Shown here: positions 50,387 to 59,956 of the stretch, piece by piece
Position numbering within the stretch: the stretch's first letter is position 1
How the letters are laid out: every line of letters begins with the position of its first letter
Source of the DNA: Brachymonas wangyanguii
GTDB taxonomy: Bacteria > Pseudomonadota > Gammaproteobacteria > Burkholderiales > Burkholderiaceae_C
Length of the DNA: 64,000 nt
Direction of reading: 5' to 3'
Assembly: GCF_045055315.1 (NCBI RefSeq)
Contig: NZ_CP173677.1
Coordinates: 310,001-374,000 of the forward strand
Position numbers and translations under genes: made by a program
Notes under the pieces: generated by a model
Told to the model about the DNA's origin: nothing
The model's input: only the letters and a program-made list of their open reading frames with translations
The model's database searches: none

Positions 50387-51400
50387 GTGTTAAAAGATAA
50401 AGTGTTGATGATTACCGGTGGTACAGGTTCTTTTGGTAATACGGTATTGAATCGTTTTCTTAATACTGATGTTAAAGAAATCGTTATATTTAGTCGAGAT
50501 GAAAAGAAGCAAGAAGATATGAGGATTGCGTTAAAGCATCCGAAAGTCAGGTTCCAGATTGGTGATGTTCGAAATTATGAGAGCATTTCAAGAGCCATGG
50601 TTGGAGTTGACTTTGTCTTTCATGCTGCGGCACTTAAGCAAGTACCGTCCTGTGAGTTTTTCCCGATGGAGGCGGTGTTTACAAATGTTAATGGTACAGA
50701 AAATGTGATTAATGCTGCAATCGATAGAGGGGTGAAGCGTCTTGTTTTGCTTAGTACAGACAAGGCGGTCTATCCAATTAATGCGATGGGAATATCCAAG
50801 GCAATGGCTGAAAAAATTCTTATTGCAAAGTCTAGGGCTATGCCGAACGGCGGTCCGGTTTTGTGTGCAACACGCTACGGCAACGTAATGGCTTCGCGCG
50901 GATCGGTGATACCTCTATTCATCGATAAGATTAAAAAGGGAATTCCCCTGACGGTTACAGATCCGAAGATGACACGATTTTTGATGTCACTTGAGGATTC
51001 GGTTGACTTGGTTTTGCATGCCTTTGAGCATGGCGAGCAAGGAGATATTTTTGTGCAAAAAGCTCCTGCAAGCACTATTGCAGATTTGGCGACCGCACTT
51101 ACTGAGATGTTCGCAGGCCCAGGTAAAATCGATATTATTGGTACTAGGCATGGTGAAAAGCTATATGAAACTTTGGTTTCTAGGGAGGAGATGGCTAAGG
51201 CTGAAGATCGAGGTAGGTATTATAGAATTCCAGCGGATAATAGGGACTTGAATTATGATAAATACATTCTGGAGGGTGAGCCTTCTGCGAACGAAGTGGA
51301 TGATTACACCTCCCATAATACTCATAGGCTGTCTGTGACTGAGATTAAAGATTTGCTAATGACTCTCTCTTACGTCAAAGCCGAACTGGGTCTCTCTTGA
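50387..51400 (+). CDS. UDP-GlcNAc 4,6-dehydratase/5-epimerase-like SDR (WbjB/CapE type)
   Basis: A 337-residue soluble short-chain dehydrogenase. A GTG start at 50387 is chosen because GGAG lies 8 nt upstream. Motifs: ITGGTGSFGNTVLNRF for NAD binding, FHAAALKQVPSCEFFP, STDKAVYPINAMGISKAMAEK and RYGNVMASRGSVIPLF. It resembles WbjB/CapE/FnlA, which start UDP-L-FucNAc synthesis. The partners needed to finish that pathway (WbjC, WbjD) are not in the window, so they are elsewhere or the keto sugar is used differently. Confidence 0.88.
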   Translation: MLKDKVLMITGGTGSFGNTVLNRFLNTDVKEIVIFSRDEKKQEDMRIALKHPKVRFQIGDVRNYESISRAMVGVDFVFHAAALKQVPSCEFFPMEAVFTNVNGTENVINAAIDRGVKRLVLLSTDKAVYPINAMGISKAMAEKILIAKSRAMPNGGPVLCATRYGNVMASRGSVIPLFIDKIKKGIPLTVTDPKMTRFLMSLEDSVDLVLHAFEHGEQGDIFVQKAPASTIADLATALTEMFAGPGKIDIIGTRHGEKLYETLVSREEMAKAEDRGRYYRIPADNRDLNYDKYILEGEPSANEVDDYTSHNTHRLSVTEIKDLLMTLSYVKAELGLS

Positions 51401-51410
51401 GTTTAATAAA

Positions 51411-52589
51411 ATGTCAAACCCCCCGCTGTTGTCCGTAATAATACCTACTCATAATAGGGCCAGATATGCAGTGCCAACTATTCGTAGTGTATTGGCGATA
51501 TCTGATGATATTGAAGTGATAGTAAGTGATACTAGTGAGGTCGATGATATTGCTACGGCGATGCATAATGAACCAGGATGGGAGAGGGTGATTTATGTGC
51601 GCCCGCCATCTAGCTTCACTGTGGTAGATAATTTTAATGAGGGCGTTAAATACGCCAGCGGTGATTATGTTGTTTTTTTAGGTGATGACGATCTTTTGAG
51701 CTCGGAAATTATTCCGCTAATAAACTGGGCAAAAATTAACCGTGTAGATAGTATTAGGTTGGAGTTTCCTATCCAATATTACTGGCCTGATTTTGTTCAC
51801 AAGCGTCAGGGCGATTATTATTCTGGTAAATTATTTATATCTAAATTTACCGGAAAGGTGGAAAAACGTTCTTCAATAGATGCATTAAAAGGTGCAATGG
51901 AGAATTTCGGGGGGGGTGTCGGTTTTATGCCGCGAGCGTATGCTGGTATCATTTCCAGAGCTCTTGTCAATATAATTTTGCAAAAATATGGACTGCTCTT
52001 TGGTGGAGTAAGTCCGGATATCTATAGTTCTGCGCTTATTTCGGTGGAATCAGGTGATTACTATAATGTTGATTACCCTGTCGTAATCCCAGGATCCTCG
52101 GGAGTGAGTACTGCGGGCTTGAGTGCAAATGGTCGCCATGTAGGAGGATTGCGCGACAATGCGCATATTGGGCCTTTTAAGGATTTAGTTTGGGATGATT
52201 TGATTCCTGAGTTTTATAGTGTGCCTACAGTCTGGGCGTACTCGCTGCTGTGTGCAATTAAAAAAATTGATTTTAAGTCGAATCCATCTTTTGAAAGGTT
52301 GTATGTGCGTTGCCTTGCCTATCATGGATATTATCGCCGGTTTACTTTGAATAGTATGCATCTTTGGATCTCAAATGTCGGTTTTGTACGGGCTTTGTTG
52401 CGCCTGTTAATTGCTGCTGCGGCAGAGGCCAAATTTATCCTGTTGAAAGTGAAGGGGCTTGTCGATAATAGGCTTTCGATTGGGTCAGAGGTTGTGGAGA
52501 TCGCGCATTTGGACTCCTCGCATCAGGCCTCTTCAGTGGCATCTGATTGGTTGAAAAATTCTGACGTCAAAATTAATTATTCCATGTAA
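51411..52589 (+). CDS. Glycosyltransferase family 2
   Basis: A 392-residue GT-A glycosyltransferase. It starts LLSVIIPTHNRARYAVPTIRSVL, with the donor-binding acidic motif FLGDDDLLSSEII. The C-terminal part is long and has no extra domain I can name. It adds one sugar to the repeat unit of the AT-rich cassette. It lies 10 bp after the dehydratase gene. Confidence 0.86.
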   Translation: MSNPPLLSVIIPTHNRARYAVPTIRSVLAISDDIEVIVSDTSEVDDIATAMHNEPGWERVIYVRPPSSFTVVDNFNEGVKYASGDYVVFLGDDDLLSSEIIPLINWAKINRVDSIRLEFPIQYYWPDFVHKRQGDYYSGKLFISKFTGKVEKRSSIDALKGAMENFGGGVGFMPRAYAGIISRALVNIILQKYGLLFGGVSPDIYSSALISVESGDYYNVDYPVVIPGSSGVSTAGLSANGRHVGGLRDNAHIGPFKDLVWDDLIPEFYSVPTVWAYSLLCAIKKIDFKSNPSFERLYVRCLAYHGYYRRFTLNSMHLWISNVGFVRALLRLLIAAAAEAKFILLKVKGLVDNRLSIGSEVVEIAHLDSSHQASSVASDWLKNSDVKINYSM

Positions 52590-52605
52590 TGTTGTTTAAA
52601 TTCAT

Positions 52606-53637
52606 ATGCTGTTTTACCTGCTCCCTCTGATCTTTCTTGCGTTTGCCATGATGGTGGGAAAGTGGTTGCGGTTCTCGAAATTCGTGTATGTGCCAATTGG
52701 TGCGATGCCAATGGTCTTTCTTTCCCTGGCGCGCGGAAATGTTGGAGTAGATACGCCAAATTACGTCAGTGCAATTTACCTCCTTCGAATGAATGGTGAT
52801 TTGATTGAATATTTTGAGCCATTATTTGAGAGGTTGTTGCTGCTAGTGGGGCAGTTGCCGGTAGATGATTTTGTTGTCTTGGCCATAATTTCTTTTATCA
52901 CAACTATATTGTTGTTGTTTTCGTGGCTCAAGATTGAAGAGAGGCCGTTAATTCTTTTTGTGGTTATGTCTCAATTTTACGTTGATATGACTATGAATGG
53001 GATTAGATATGGCTTGGCATTTGGTTTAGTTTCGCTGGCGGCATTATCGCTTATTCGGCGGCCTAGCTTGTTGTATTGGCCTATTATTGCTTTAGGTTCT
53101 GGAATTCAAGTTACTTCGGGATTTTTGGGGTTATTTTTGTATTTGATACATCATATGAAGGCGCGGGCAATAGTTTTTTTTATTGCATTTTCGTGTGTTG
53201 CTTTTTATCTTTTTGGGGATCATATTTTAATTAAATTATCTGACAATCAAACTCTGTTTAAGCCTTCATTGTTGTCCGGCATAGTTCCTCTTGTCTTGTC
53301 GATGTCATTGCTGATTGTTTGGTATCGAGATAAAAATGTTGGGCGTCAAGCATTTGGAAAAATTGCTATTTTGCTCTTGTTGTCTTTCATGGCTTACGGT
53401 GTATCGCAGTATAGTTACGCTGGATTGCGGTTACAGCTTTTGATTGTTTTTATGATTTGTTTGGTTATGGCTTGCCACCAAAAGATTGCCGGAGTTGGGT
53501 TTTCTAGGCAGTCATCGATATTAATCATGTTGATTGGTATTTTCTTTGGGCTTCTTAAGATTAGGAATTTTGCAGCTGCTGATGAGTATATTGCTGCGCC
53601 GTTTATTCCGTATCTATTTTTCTGGGAGAGTTATTGA
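52606..53637 (+). CDS. Wzy-type polymerase, EpsG family
   Basis: A 343-residue integral membrane protein with about ten hydrophobic helices. The N-terminal GNVGVDTPNYVSAIYLLR and the EPLFERLLLLV segment are characteristic of EpsG-family polymerases, which join lipid-linked repeat units on the periplasmic side. It is the only polymerase candidate in the window, and belongs to the AT-rich cassette. Its stop overlaps the start of the next gene. Confidence 0.82.
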   Translation: MLFYLLPLIFLAFAMMVGKWLRFSKFVYVPIGAMPMVFLSLARGNVGVDTPNYVSAIYLLRMNGDLIEYFEPLFERLLLLVGQLPVDDFVVLAIISFITTILLLFSWLKIEERPLILFVVMSQFYVDMTMNGIRYGLAFGLVSLAALSLIRRPSLLYWPIIALGSGIQVTSGFLGLFLYLIHHMKARAIVFFIAFSCVAFYLFGDHILIKLSDNQTLFKPSLLSGIVPLVLSMSLLIVWYRDKNVGRQAFGKIAILLLLSFMAYGVSQYSYAGLRLQLLIVFMICLVMACHQKIAGVGFSRQSSILIMLIGIFFGLLKIRNFAAADEYIAAPFIPYLFFWESY

Positions 53638-54704
53638 TGTCCGGCCTTTGTGAGTCTTTGGCGCAGGGTGCTTGTGCAATGAATGTCATGCATGGATCTG
53701 CATTTCCCGTGGTTACAGTTGTGGTTCCGGTTTATAATGTTTCCAAATATTTAAATAAATGCTTGCAAAGCATTGCCAATCAAACATTGTTTGATATAGA
53801 AGTCATTCTTGTGGATGATGGCTCAACAGATGATTCGTTGGAGATATGTAATGAATTTGCGGCCACTGATAAGAGGTTTCGTGTCATATCTAAAATAAAT
53901 GAGGGGCAAGGGGTGGCTCGAAACGTTGGCATCGAATTGGCCAGAGGAGAGTTTTTATCTTTTGTTGATTCCGATGATTGGCTTGAGGTTGATGCGTACG
54001 CCGTATGCAGTGCTGCTCTAAGACAGAGTGATGCGGATTTTTTGAATTTTGGGTTGGATTTTGTTTCTGATGAAGGTGTTGTAACGAAAGCATTCTCGAC
54101 TTTTGCTCAAGAGGCATTGTTTGGCGATGAGATTGTAATTTCGGCGCTGATGGATGATCAGGTTTTTAGTAGTCCCTGTAATAAGCTATATCGAACAAAG
54201 TTTCTCCAGAGTAATGGCTTGAAATTTCCTGCGGTTAGGTCTACTGAGGATGTTTTTTTCTCGCGTGCAATTTCACTCGCTGCGTCTAAGGTCATTTTTG
54301 TGTCTAGGGTTTATTATCATGCGTTAATTCGTTCTGGTAGTACGACACGTAATTTTTCTCCTCGGATTCTTGAGTCTGCAATTGAGGTTATTGATTTGGA
54401 GGTGGATTATTTTCGTCTTCATTCTGCCTTCCCTAGGCTGAGAGATTATTTTGAGGCCCACGTCATAAAATTCCTTTCTTACTTGATGCTTTTGGCTGCA
54501 TTTCGTTGTGATAGTCCTTCTGCCTACCAGCGCTGCATTGAGCTGTCGCACGTTGCAGGGCTGGTTAAGTTTTCCAGTAATACTAAGGCGGTGGGCCTGT
54601 TGCCGGTGAAAAACCGAATCATGCTGTTTTGGGCGCTGCGGCCTCGTGTTTATAGGCACCTTGCCTCGGTTGTGAAAAAATTTTTTGGCTGGTCGCCTTA
54701 TTGA
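53637..54704 (+). CDS. Glycosyltransferase family 2
   Basis: A 355-residue GT-A glycosyltransferase with VVTVVVPVYNVSKYLNKCL, the acidic motif ILVDDGSTDDSLEIC and FVDSDDWLEVDAY. The ATG at 53637 shares bases with the upstream stop (TGATG); an internal ATG 42 nt on would drop a non-conserved leader. It is the last gene of the AT-rich cassette. Confidence 0.86.
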   Translation: MSGLCESLAQGACAMNVMHGSAFPVVTVVVPVYNVSKYLNKCLQSIANQTLFDIEVILVDDGSTDDSLEICNEFAATDKRFRVISKINEGQGVARNVGIELARGEFLSFVDSDDWLEVDAYAVCSAALRQSDADFLNFGLDFVSDEGVVTKAFSTFAQEALFGDEIVISALMDDQVFSSPCNKLYRTKFLQSNGLKFPAVRSTEDVFFSRAISLAASKVIFVSRVYYHALIRSGSTTRNFSPRILESAIEVIDLEVDYFRLHSAFPRLRDYFEAHVIKFLSYLMLLAAFRCDSPSAYQRCIELSHVAGLVKFSSNTKAVGLLPVKNRIMLFWALRPRVYRHLASVVKKFFGWSPY

Positions 54705-54754
54705 TGTTCATGTTGTCTAAAGGTCATTTTTGTTGATTTTTCTCTGGGTAAGTC

Positions 54755-55639
54755 ATGTATTCCGAATTTTTAGCTGTTAGAAAGGCTGTGTTTCCCATAG
54801 CTGGCTTAGGTACTAGGTTTTTGCCTGCCACCAAGGCAAGTCCTAAGGAAATGTTGACTGTTGTTGACAAGCCTTTGATCCAGTACGCTGTGGAAGAAGC
54901 CTATGAAGCAGGTATTCGTCAGATGATCTTCGTCACGGGTCGTACCAAGCGCTCTATCGAAGACCATTTCGACACCGCCTATGAACTGGAATCCGAGTTG
55001 GAGGTGGCTGGCAAGCACGAACTGCTAAAGGTCGTACACAGCATCAAGCCGGATGACATGCAATGTGTCTATGTGCGCCAGCACCGTGCCTTAGGCTTGG
55101 GCCACGCTGTCATGTGCGCGCGTGAACTGGTCGGGCAAGAAGCATTCGCTCTGATCCTGGCTGATGACCTAATGGTAGGCCAGCCCTCCATCACCGCTCA
55201 GATGATCGCCCAGTACAACGAATGGCGCGCCAGCATCCTGGCGGTGCAGGACGTACCGCGTGAAGACACGCGCAAGTACGGTATTGTCTCGGGTACGCAA
55301 ATCGATGAACAGCTGATGGATGTCAGCGGCATCGTCGAAAAGCCCAAGGCCGCAGATGCCCCCAGCACGTTGGCCGTGGCAGGTCGCTATATCCTCACAC
55401 CCGGTATCTTTGATGAAATCGCCAATGTCCAGCCCGGTGCTGGCGGTGAAATCCAGCTCACTGATGCCATTGCCTCCTTGCTGCGCCGCGAAAAGGTCTT
55501 TGCCTACCGCTACCAGGGCACCCGTTACGACTGTGGCAGCAAGCTCGGCTTCCTGCAGGCGACGGTCGATCTGGCGCAAAAGCATCCTGAAGTGGGGGCA
55601 GGCTTCTCCGAATGGTTAGCTGCCAAGTCTTTCTCGTAA
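54755..55639 (+). CDS. galU: UTP-glucose-1-phosphate uridylyltransferase
   Basis: Makes UDP-glucose from UTP and glucose 1-phosphate. The 294 residues match GalU. The nucleotide-binding loop is FPIAGLGTRFLPATKASPKEML, with KPLIQYAVEEA, the metal-binding region LILADDLMV, and VEKPKAADAPSTLAVAGRYIL. Base use changes inside the gene: the first 100-150 bp use AT-rich codons like the cassette to the left, while the rest is GC-rich like the core. This suggests a recombination junction within its 5' end. Confidence 0.95.
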   Translation: MYSEFLAVRKAVFPIAGLGTRFLPATKASPKEMLTVVDKPLIQYAVEEAYEAGIRQMIFVTGRTKRSIEDHFDTAYELESELEVAGKHELLKVVHSIKPDDMQCVYVRQHRALGLGHAVMCARELVGQEAFALILADDLMVGQPSITAQMIAQYNEWRASILAVQDVPREDTRKYGIVSGTQIDEQLMDVSGIVEKPKAADAPSTLAVAGRYILTPGIFDEIANVQPGAGGEIQLTDAIASLLRREKVFAYRYQGTRYDCGSKLGFLQATVDLAQKHPEVGAGFSEWLAAKSFS

Positions 55640-55753
55640 GCACTGGCGGACTGTTCTCTTTCAACCACAAACCTTCGTCATGATCCCCATTCGCGCAGCT
55701 TGGTGTGTACAAATGCACAGCGTTTTTGTACCCCCTGTGCGAGGATACGCACC

Positions 55754-57025
55754 ATGAAAAACAACAATGGTGGCCAAGAGCCACACATGTTCAAGTACTT
55801 CTACCTCAGGCTGATGCTGGGCCTGCTGTTCGTCTGTGGCCTGCCGCTGCTGCTCTTGCCGGCCTGGCGTCACCTGCTGCCGCAGGGCCAGTTGTACGAG
55901 AGCTGGAATGTCTTGCTGGTGGGATTCGGCTTTGCCGCCACCATGCTCAGCTTGCGCAAGATGAACTGGTTCCCCGGCTCGCGCTCGGTGCTGGCCAGTA
56001 TCCCGGTGCTGCTGGGCTGGTACAGCGTACTACTGGGCGTGCTGTTCCTGTTCCGCATGAGTTACAGCATTCCCTACCTGACCATCGGATTTACGCTGAG
56101 CCTGCTCTGGCTCATGGTGCAGGCCTACATGTTGCGCCGTGCGCATCGCATGACCCTGGCCTATGTGCCCATGGGGCGTGCCGATCATGTAGAAGGCATC
56201 GATGGGGTCAACTGGTATCGCCTGGAAGAGCCGCGCATGCCGCAAGGCGTTCGCATTGACGCGATCGTGGCAGATCTGCACACCCCCCATATGCCGGACG
56301 AGTGGCAGAAATTCCTGGCCGAATGCGCGCTGCAGCACCGTCTGGTCTACAACATCCGCCAGGCGGAAGAATCGCTGACGGGCCGCATCAAGATCCAGCA
56401 CATGTACGAAAACAACCTGGGCTCGCTGCTGCCGTCGCCCCTGTACATCTGGATCAAGTACCTGCTGGAATCAGTGCTGATCATCTTGTCCTTCCCCATC
56501 ACCTTGCCGATCATGCTGGTTACCGCCATCCTGATCAAGCTGGAAGATGGCGGCTCCATCTTCTTCAACCAGGAGCGGGTAGGGTACCGGGGCAAGTCCT
56601 TCAAGATGTACAAGTTCCGCAGCATGACGGAAAACCAGTCCGTCAACCAGCAACAGACCACCAGCCATGGTGACAGCCGCATCACCCGTATCGGCCGCTT
56701 TATCCGCAAGGTGCGCATTGACGAGCTGCCACAGTTCTTCAACGTGCTCAAGGGCGATATGGCCCTGATCGGTCCGCGTGCCGAATACAAGAAGTTTGCC
56801 GACGAACTGTCGGAACAGGTGCCGTTCTACATGTACCGCCATATCGTCAAGCCCGGTATTACAGGCTGGGCGCAGGTCATGTACGGTTACGCCACCGGTG
56901 CTGACGAAACCCAGGTCAAGATCGAGCACGACTTCTACTACATCAAGTATTTCTCGTTCTGGCTGGATGTGATCATCGTGTTTAAAACCATTCGTACCAT
57001 GCTCACCGGCTTTGGTGCGCGTTAA
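55754..57025 (+). CDS. Polyprenyl-phosphate sugar-1-phosphate transferase (WcaJ-like)
   Basis: A 423-residue initiating transferase from the ATG at 55754 (GAGG 9 nt upstream; an ATG at 55787 is possible). About four N-terminal membrane helices and a soluble linker precede the catalytic domain, which has NQERVGYRGKSFKMYKFRSM, DELPQFFNVLKGDMALIGPR and KPGITGWAQVMYGYATGADE. It starts a repeat unit on undecaprenyl phosphate, probably with glucose or a derivative given the galU neighbour. It is the second initiating enzyme in the window. It lies 15 bp before rmlB. Confidence 0.9.
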   Translation: MKNNNGGQEPHMFKYFYLRLMLGLLFVCGLPLLLLPAWRHLLPQGQLYESWNVLLVGFGFAATMLSLRKMNWFPGSRSVLASIPVLLGWYSVLLGVLFLFRMSYSIPYLTIGFTLSLLWLMVQAYMLRRAHRMTLAYVPMGRADHVEGIDGVNWYRLEEPRMPQGVRIDAIVADLHTPHMPDEWQKFLAECALQHRLVYNIRQAEESLTGRIKIQHMYENNLGSLLPSPLYIWIKYLLESVLIILSFPITLPIMLVTAILIKLEDGGSIFFNQERVGYRGKSFKMYKFRSMTENQSVNQQQTTSHGDSRITRIGRFIRKVRIDELPQFFNVLKGDMALIGPRAEYKKFADELSEQVPFYMYRHIVKPGITGWAQVMYGYATGADETQVKIEHDFYYIKYFSFWLDVIIVFKTIRTMLTGFGAR

Positions 57026-57040
57026 TTTTTTGAGGAAACC

Positions 57041-58105
57041 ATGAGTATTCTTGTGACCGGCGGAGCCGGCTTTATTGGTGGCAACTTTGCGCTGGACTGG
57101 TTTAAGCAGTCTGATGAGGTATTGATCAACCTCGACAAGCTGACTTACGCAGGCAACCTGGAAACCTTGTCCTCGCTGCAGGGCAACCCCAACCACATCT
57201 TCGTCCAGGGCGATATCGGTGACAAGGCATTGGTTGATCAGCTACTGACTACACATCAACCACGCGCCATCATCAACTTCGCCGCAGAAAGCCATGTCGA
57301 CCGTTCCATCCATGGCCCGGAAGACTTTATCCAGACCAACATCGTCGGCACCTTCCACCTCCTCGAATCGGTCCGTGCCTACTACAACGGCCTGTCGCCG
57401 GAAAAACAGGCTGCCTTCCGCTTCCTGCATGTCTCTACCGACGAGGTCTACGGCACCCTCAGCCCGGACGCGCCCGCCTTTACCGAGCAGCACGCCTACG
57501 AGCCCAACAGCCCCTACAGCGCCAGCAAGGCCGCCAGCGACCACCTGGTACGCGCCTACCACCACACCTACGGCCTGCCGGTGCTCACCACCAACTGCAG
57601 CAACAACTACGGCCCCTACCATTTCCCGGAAAAACTCATCCCGCTGATGATCGTCAACGCCCTGGCTGGCAAGCCGCTGCCGGTCTATGGCGATGGCATG
57701 CAGGTGCGTGACTGGCTCTACGTCACCGACCACTGCAACGCCATCCGCCGCGTGCTCGAAGCTGGTCAGCTGGGTGAAACCTACAACGTCGGCGGCTGGA
57801 ACGAAAAACCCAATATCGAGATTGTCCAGACCATCTGTCGCCTGCTGGACCAGCTGCGTCCGCGGGCCGATGGCCAAAGCTACGCCAAACAGATCACCTA
57901 CGTCACCGACCGCCCCGGCCACGATCGCCGTTATGCCATCGATGCGCGCAAGCTGGAGCGTGAACTGGGCTGGCGCCCGGCCGAAACCTTCGACACCGGC
58001 ATCGCCAAGACCGTGCAGTGGTACCTGGACAACCCGACCTGGGTTCAGAACGTCCAGAGCGGTGCCTACCGCGACTGGGTCAGCCAGCACTACCAGCAGG
58101 GCTGA
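57041..58105 (+). CDS. rmlB: dTDP-glucose 4,6-dehydratase
   Basis: Second enzyme of dTDP-L-rhamnose synthesis; 354 residues. It has the NAD motif VTGGAGFIGGNFALDW, the catalytic STDEVYGTLSP (Asp-Glu pair), the YSASKAASDH Tyr-Lys pair, and NNYGPYHFPEKLIP. It is the first of four rml genes in the order B-D-A-C with gaps of 3 and 30 bp and a final 4-bp overlap, a single operon. Confidence 0.97.
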   Translation: MSILVTGGAGFIGGNFALDWFKQSDEVLINLDKLTYAGNLETLSSLQGNPNHIFVQGDIGDKALVDQLLTTHQPRAIINFAAESHVDRSIHGPEDFIQTNIVGTFHLLESVRAYYNGLSPEKQAAFRFLHVSTDEVYGTLSPDAPAFTEQHAYEPNSPYSASKAASDHLVRAYHHTYGLPVLTTNCSNNYGPYHFPEKLIPLMIVNALAGKPLPVYGDGMQVRDWLYVTDHCNAIRRVLEAGQLGETYNVGGWNEKPNIEIVQTICRLLDQLRPRADGQSYAKQITYVTDRPGHDRRYAIDARKLERELGWRPAETFDTGIAKTVQWYLDNPTWVQNVQSGAYRDWVSQHYQQG

Positions 58106-58108
58106 GCC

Positions 58109-59035
58109 ATGGCAAAACGCATCCTGCTGTTGGGCAAGAACGGCCAGGTCGGCTGGGAACTGCAGCGCAGCCTGGCTCCGTTGGGTGAACTTTGGGCGCT
58201 TCGTCGTGATAGCGCCAGTAACCCGCACTGGCAGGGGCAGCCCCTGCATGGCGATCTGGCCGATCCCGATGCGCTGGCACGTACCGTACAGCTGCTGCAA
58301 CCCGATGTCATCGTCAACGCCGCTGCCTATACCGCGGTGGACAAGGCCGAAAGCGAAGCCGAACTGGCCCACACCATCAACGCCAGCGCAGTAGGCGTGC
58401 TGGCGCAACAGGCCCAGGCGCTGGGCGCGTTGCTGGTGCATTACTCCACCGATTACGTGTTTGACGGCAGCGGCCAGCAACCCTGGCCGGTCGATGCGGC
58501 TACTGGACCACTCAACGTCTACGGCCACAGCAAGCTCGCCGGTGAACAGCAGATACGTGCCAGCAACGCGGCATACCTGATCTTCCGCACCAGCTGGGTC
58601 TATGCCGCACGCGGCGGCAACTTCGCCAAGACCATGCTGCGCCTGGCACAGGAGCGTGATGCGCTCAACGTCATCAACGACCAGTGGGGCGCACCCACCG
58701 GCGCAGAACTGATCGCCGATGTGACCGCGCATGCTGTGCGCCAGTATCTGACGGGCGATACCGCCTGCACCGGCACCTACCATCTGGCTGCGAGTGGCGA
58801 AACCAGCTGGCACGGCTACGCGCAACATGTGCTGGCGCAGGCACAGCGCCAGGGTGTGGTCCTGCGCGTAACGTCCGAGGCGGTCGCCGCTATCCCGTCC
58901 AGCGCCTACCCGGTGCCGGCACAGCGCCCGGCCAACTCGCGCCTGGACACCACGCGCCTGCAGCAGGCGTTTGGCCTGACGCTGCCGGCCTGGCAGCAGG
59001 GCGTGGACCGCATGCTGCAAGAAATCCTGGCGTGA
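58109..59035 (+). CDS. rmlD: dTDP-4-dehydrorhamnose reductase
   Basis: Last step of dTDP-L-rhamnose synthesis. 308 residues with ILLLGKNGQVGWELQRSL for NADPH binding, VNAAAYTAVDKAESE, the YSTDYVFDGSG segment and the YGHSKLAGEQQI Tyr-Lys pair. It begins 3 bp after rmlB. Confidence 0.96.
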   Translation: MAKRILLLGKNGQVGWELQRSLAPLGELWALRRDSASNPHWQGQPLHGDLADPDALARTVQLLQPDVIVNAAAYTAVDKAESEAELAHTINASAVGVLAQQAQALGALLVHYSTDYVFDGSGQQPWPVDAATGPLNVYGHSKLAGEQQIRASNAAYLIFRTSWVYAARGGNFAKTMLRLAQERDALNVINDQWGAPTGAELIADVTAHAVRQYLTGDTACTGTYHLAASGETSWHGYAQHVLAQAQRQGVVLRVTSEAVAAIPSSAYPVPAQRPANSRLDTTRLQQAFGLTLPAWQQGVDRMLQEILA

Positions 59036-59065
59036 AGCCAATTCATCAACAACGAGATTATTGAC

Positions 59066-59956
59066 ATGACTATCAATCGCAAGGGCATCATCCTCGCCGG
59101 AGGTTCCGGCACCCGTTTGCACCCCGCCACACTCGCCATCAGCAAGCAGTTGCTGCCGGTGTACGACAAGCCCATGATCTACTACCCGCTCAGCATCCTG
59201 ATGCTGGCCGGCATTCGTGAGGTACTGATCATTTCCACGCCGCAGGACACACCGCGTTTCCAGCAACTGCTGGGCGATGGCTCCCAGTGGGGCATCAAAC
59301 TGCAGTACGCTGTACAGCCCAGCCCGGACGGCCTGGCACAGGCATTCCTGATCGGCGAGGAGTTTATCGGCAAAGATCCTTGTGCGCTGGTACTGGGTGA
59401 CAACATCTTCTATGGTCACGATATGGCGCATTTGCTGGAGCAGGCACACAACTGCACGGAAGGCGCTACCGTGTTTGCCTACCACGTACACGATCCCGAG
59501 CGCTACGGCGTGGTCGAGTTCGATGCCCAGGGCAAGGCTATCGGCATCGAGGAAAAGCCGGCCCAACCCAAGTCCAGCTATGCCGTTACCGGCCTGTACT
59601 TCTACGACAACGACGTGATCGAGATCGCGAAAAACGTCAAACCCAGCGCGCGTGGCGAACTCGAAATCACCAGCGTCAACCAGGCCTACCTGGAGCGCGG
59701 CCAGCTGCAGGTGCAGACCATGACACGCGGCTATGCCTGGCTCGATACCGGCACGCACGAAAGCCTGCTCGAAGCCAGCCACTTCATTGCTACGCTGGAA
59801 CGGCGCCAGGGTTTGAAAATCGCTAGTCCAGAGGAAATTGCCTGGCGCTTGCAATATATCGATGATGCACAACTGGCTCGGTTGGCAGAGCCATTGAAGA
59901 AAAACGGCTATGGCCAATACCTGCTGCGTTTGCTGCAACGTGAGGTGCAGGCATGA
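59066..59956 (+). CDS. rmlA: Glucose-1-phosphate thymidylyltransferase
   Basis: First step of dTDP-L-rhamnose synthesis, joining dTTP and glucose 1-phosphate. 296 residues with GIILAGGSGTRLHPATLAISKQLLPVYDKPMI split over the start, LGDNIFYGHD for metal binding, GVVEFDAQGKAIGIEEKP, and AWLDTGTHESLLEAS. It overlaps rmlC by 4 bp. Confidence 0.97.
   Translation: MTINRKGIILAGGSGTRLHPATLAISKQLLPVYDKPMIYYPLSILMLAGIREVLIISTPQDTPRFQQLLGDGSQWGIKLQYAVQPSPDGLAQAFLIGEEFIGKDPCALVLGDNIFYGHDMAHLLEQAHNCTEGATVFAYHVHDPERYGVVEFDAQGKAIGIEEKPAQPKSSYAVTGLYFYDNDVIEIAKNVKPSARGELEITSVNQAYLERGQLQVQTMTRGYAWLDTGTHESLLEASHFIATLERRQGLKIASPEEIAWRLQYIDDAQLARLAEPLKKNGYGQYLLRLLQREVQA

Noticed and set aside
57242..59938. An 898-codon open frame antisense to rmlB, rmlD and rmlA
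   Set aside because: It is a GC-rich shadow of three strongly supported genes; its peptide is low-complexity and matches no domain.
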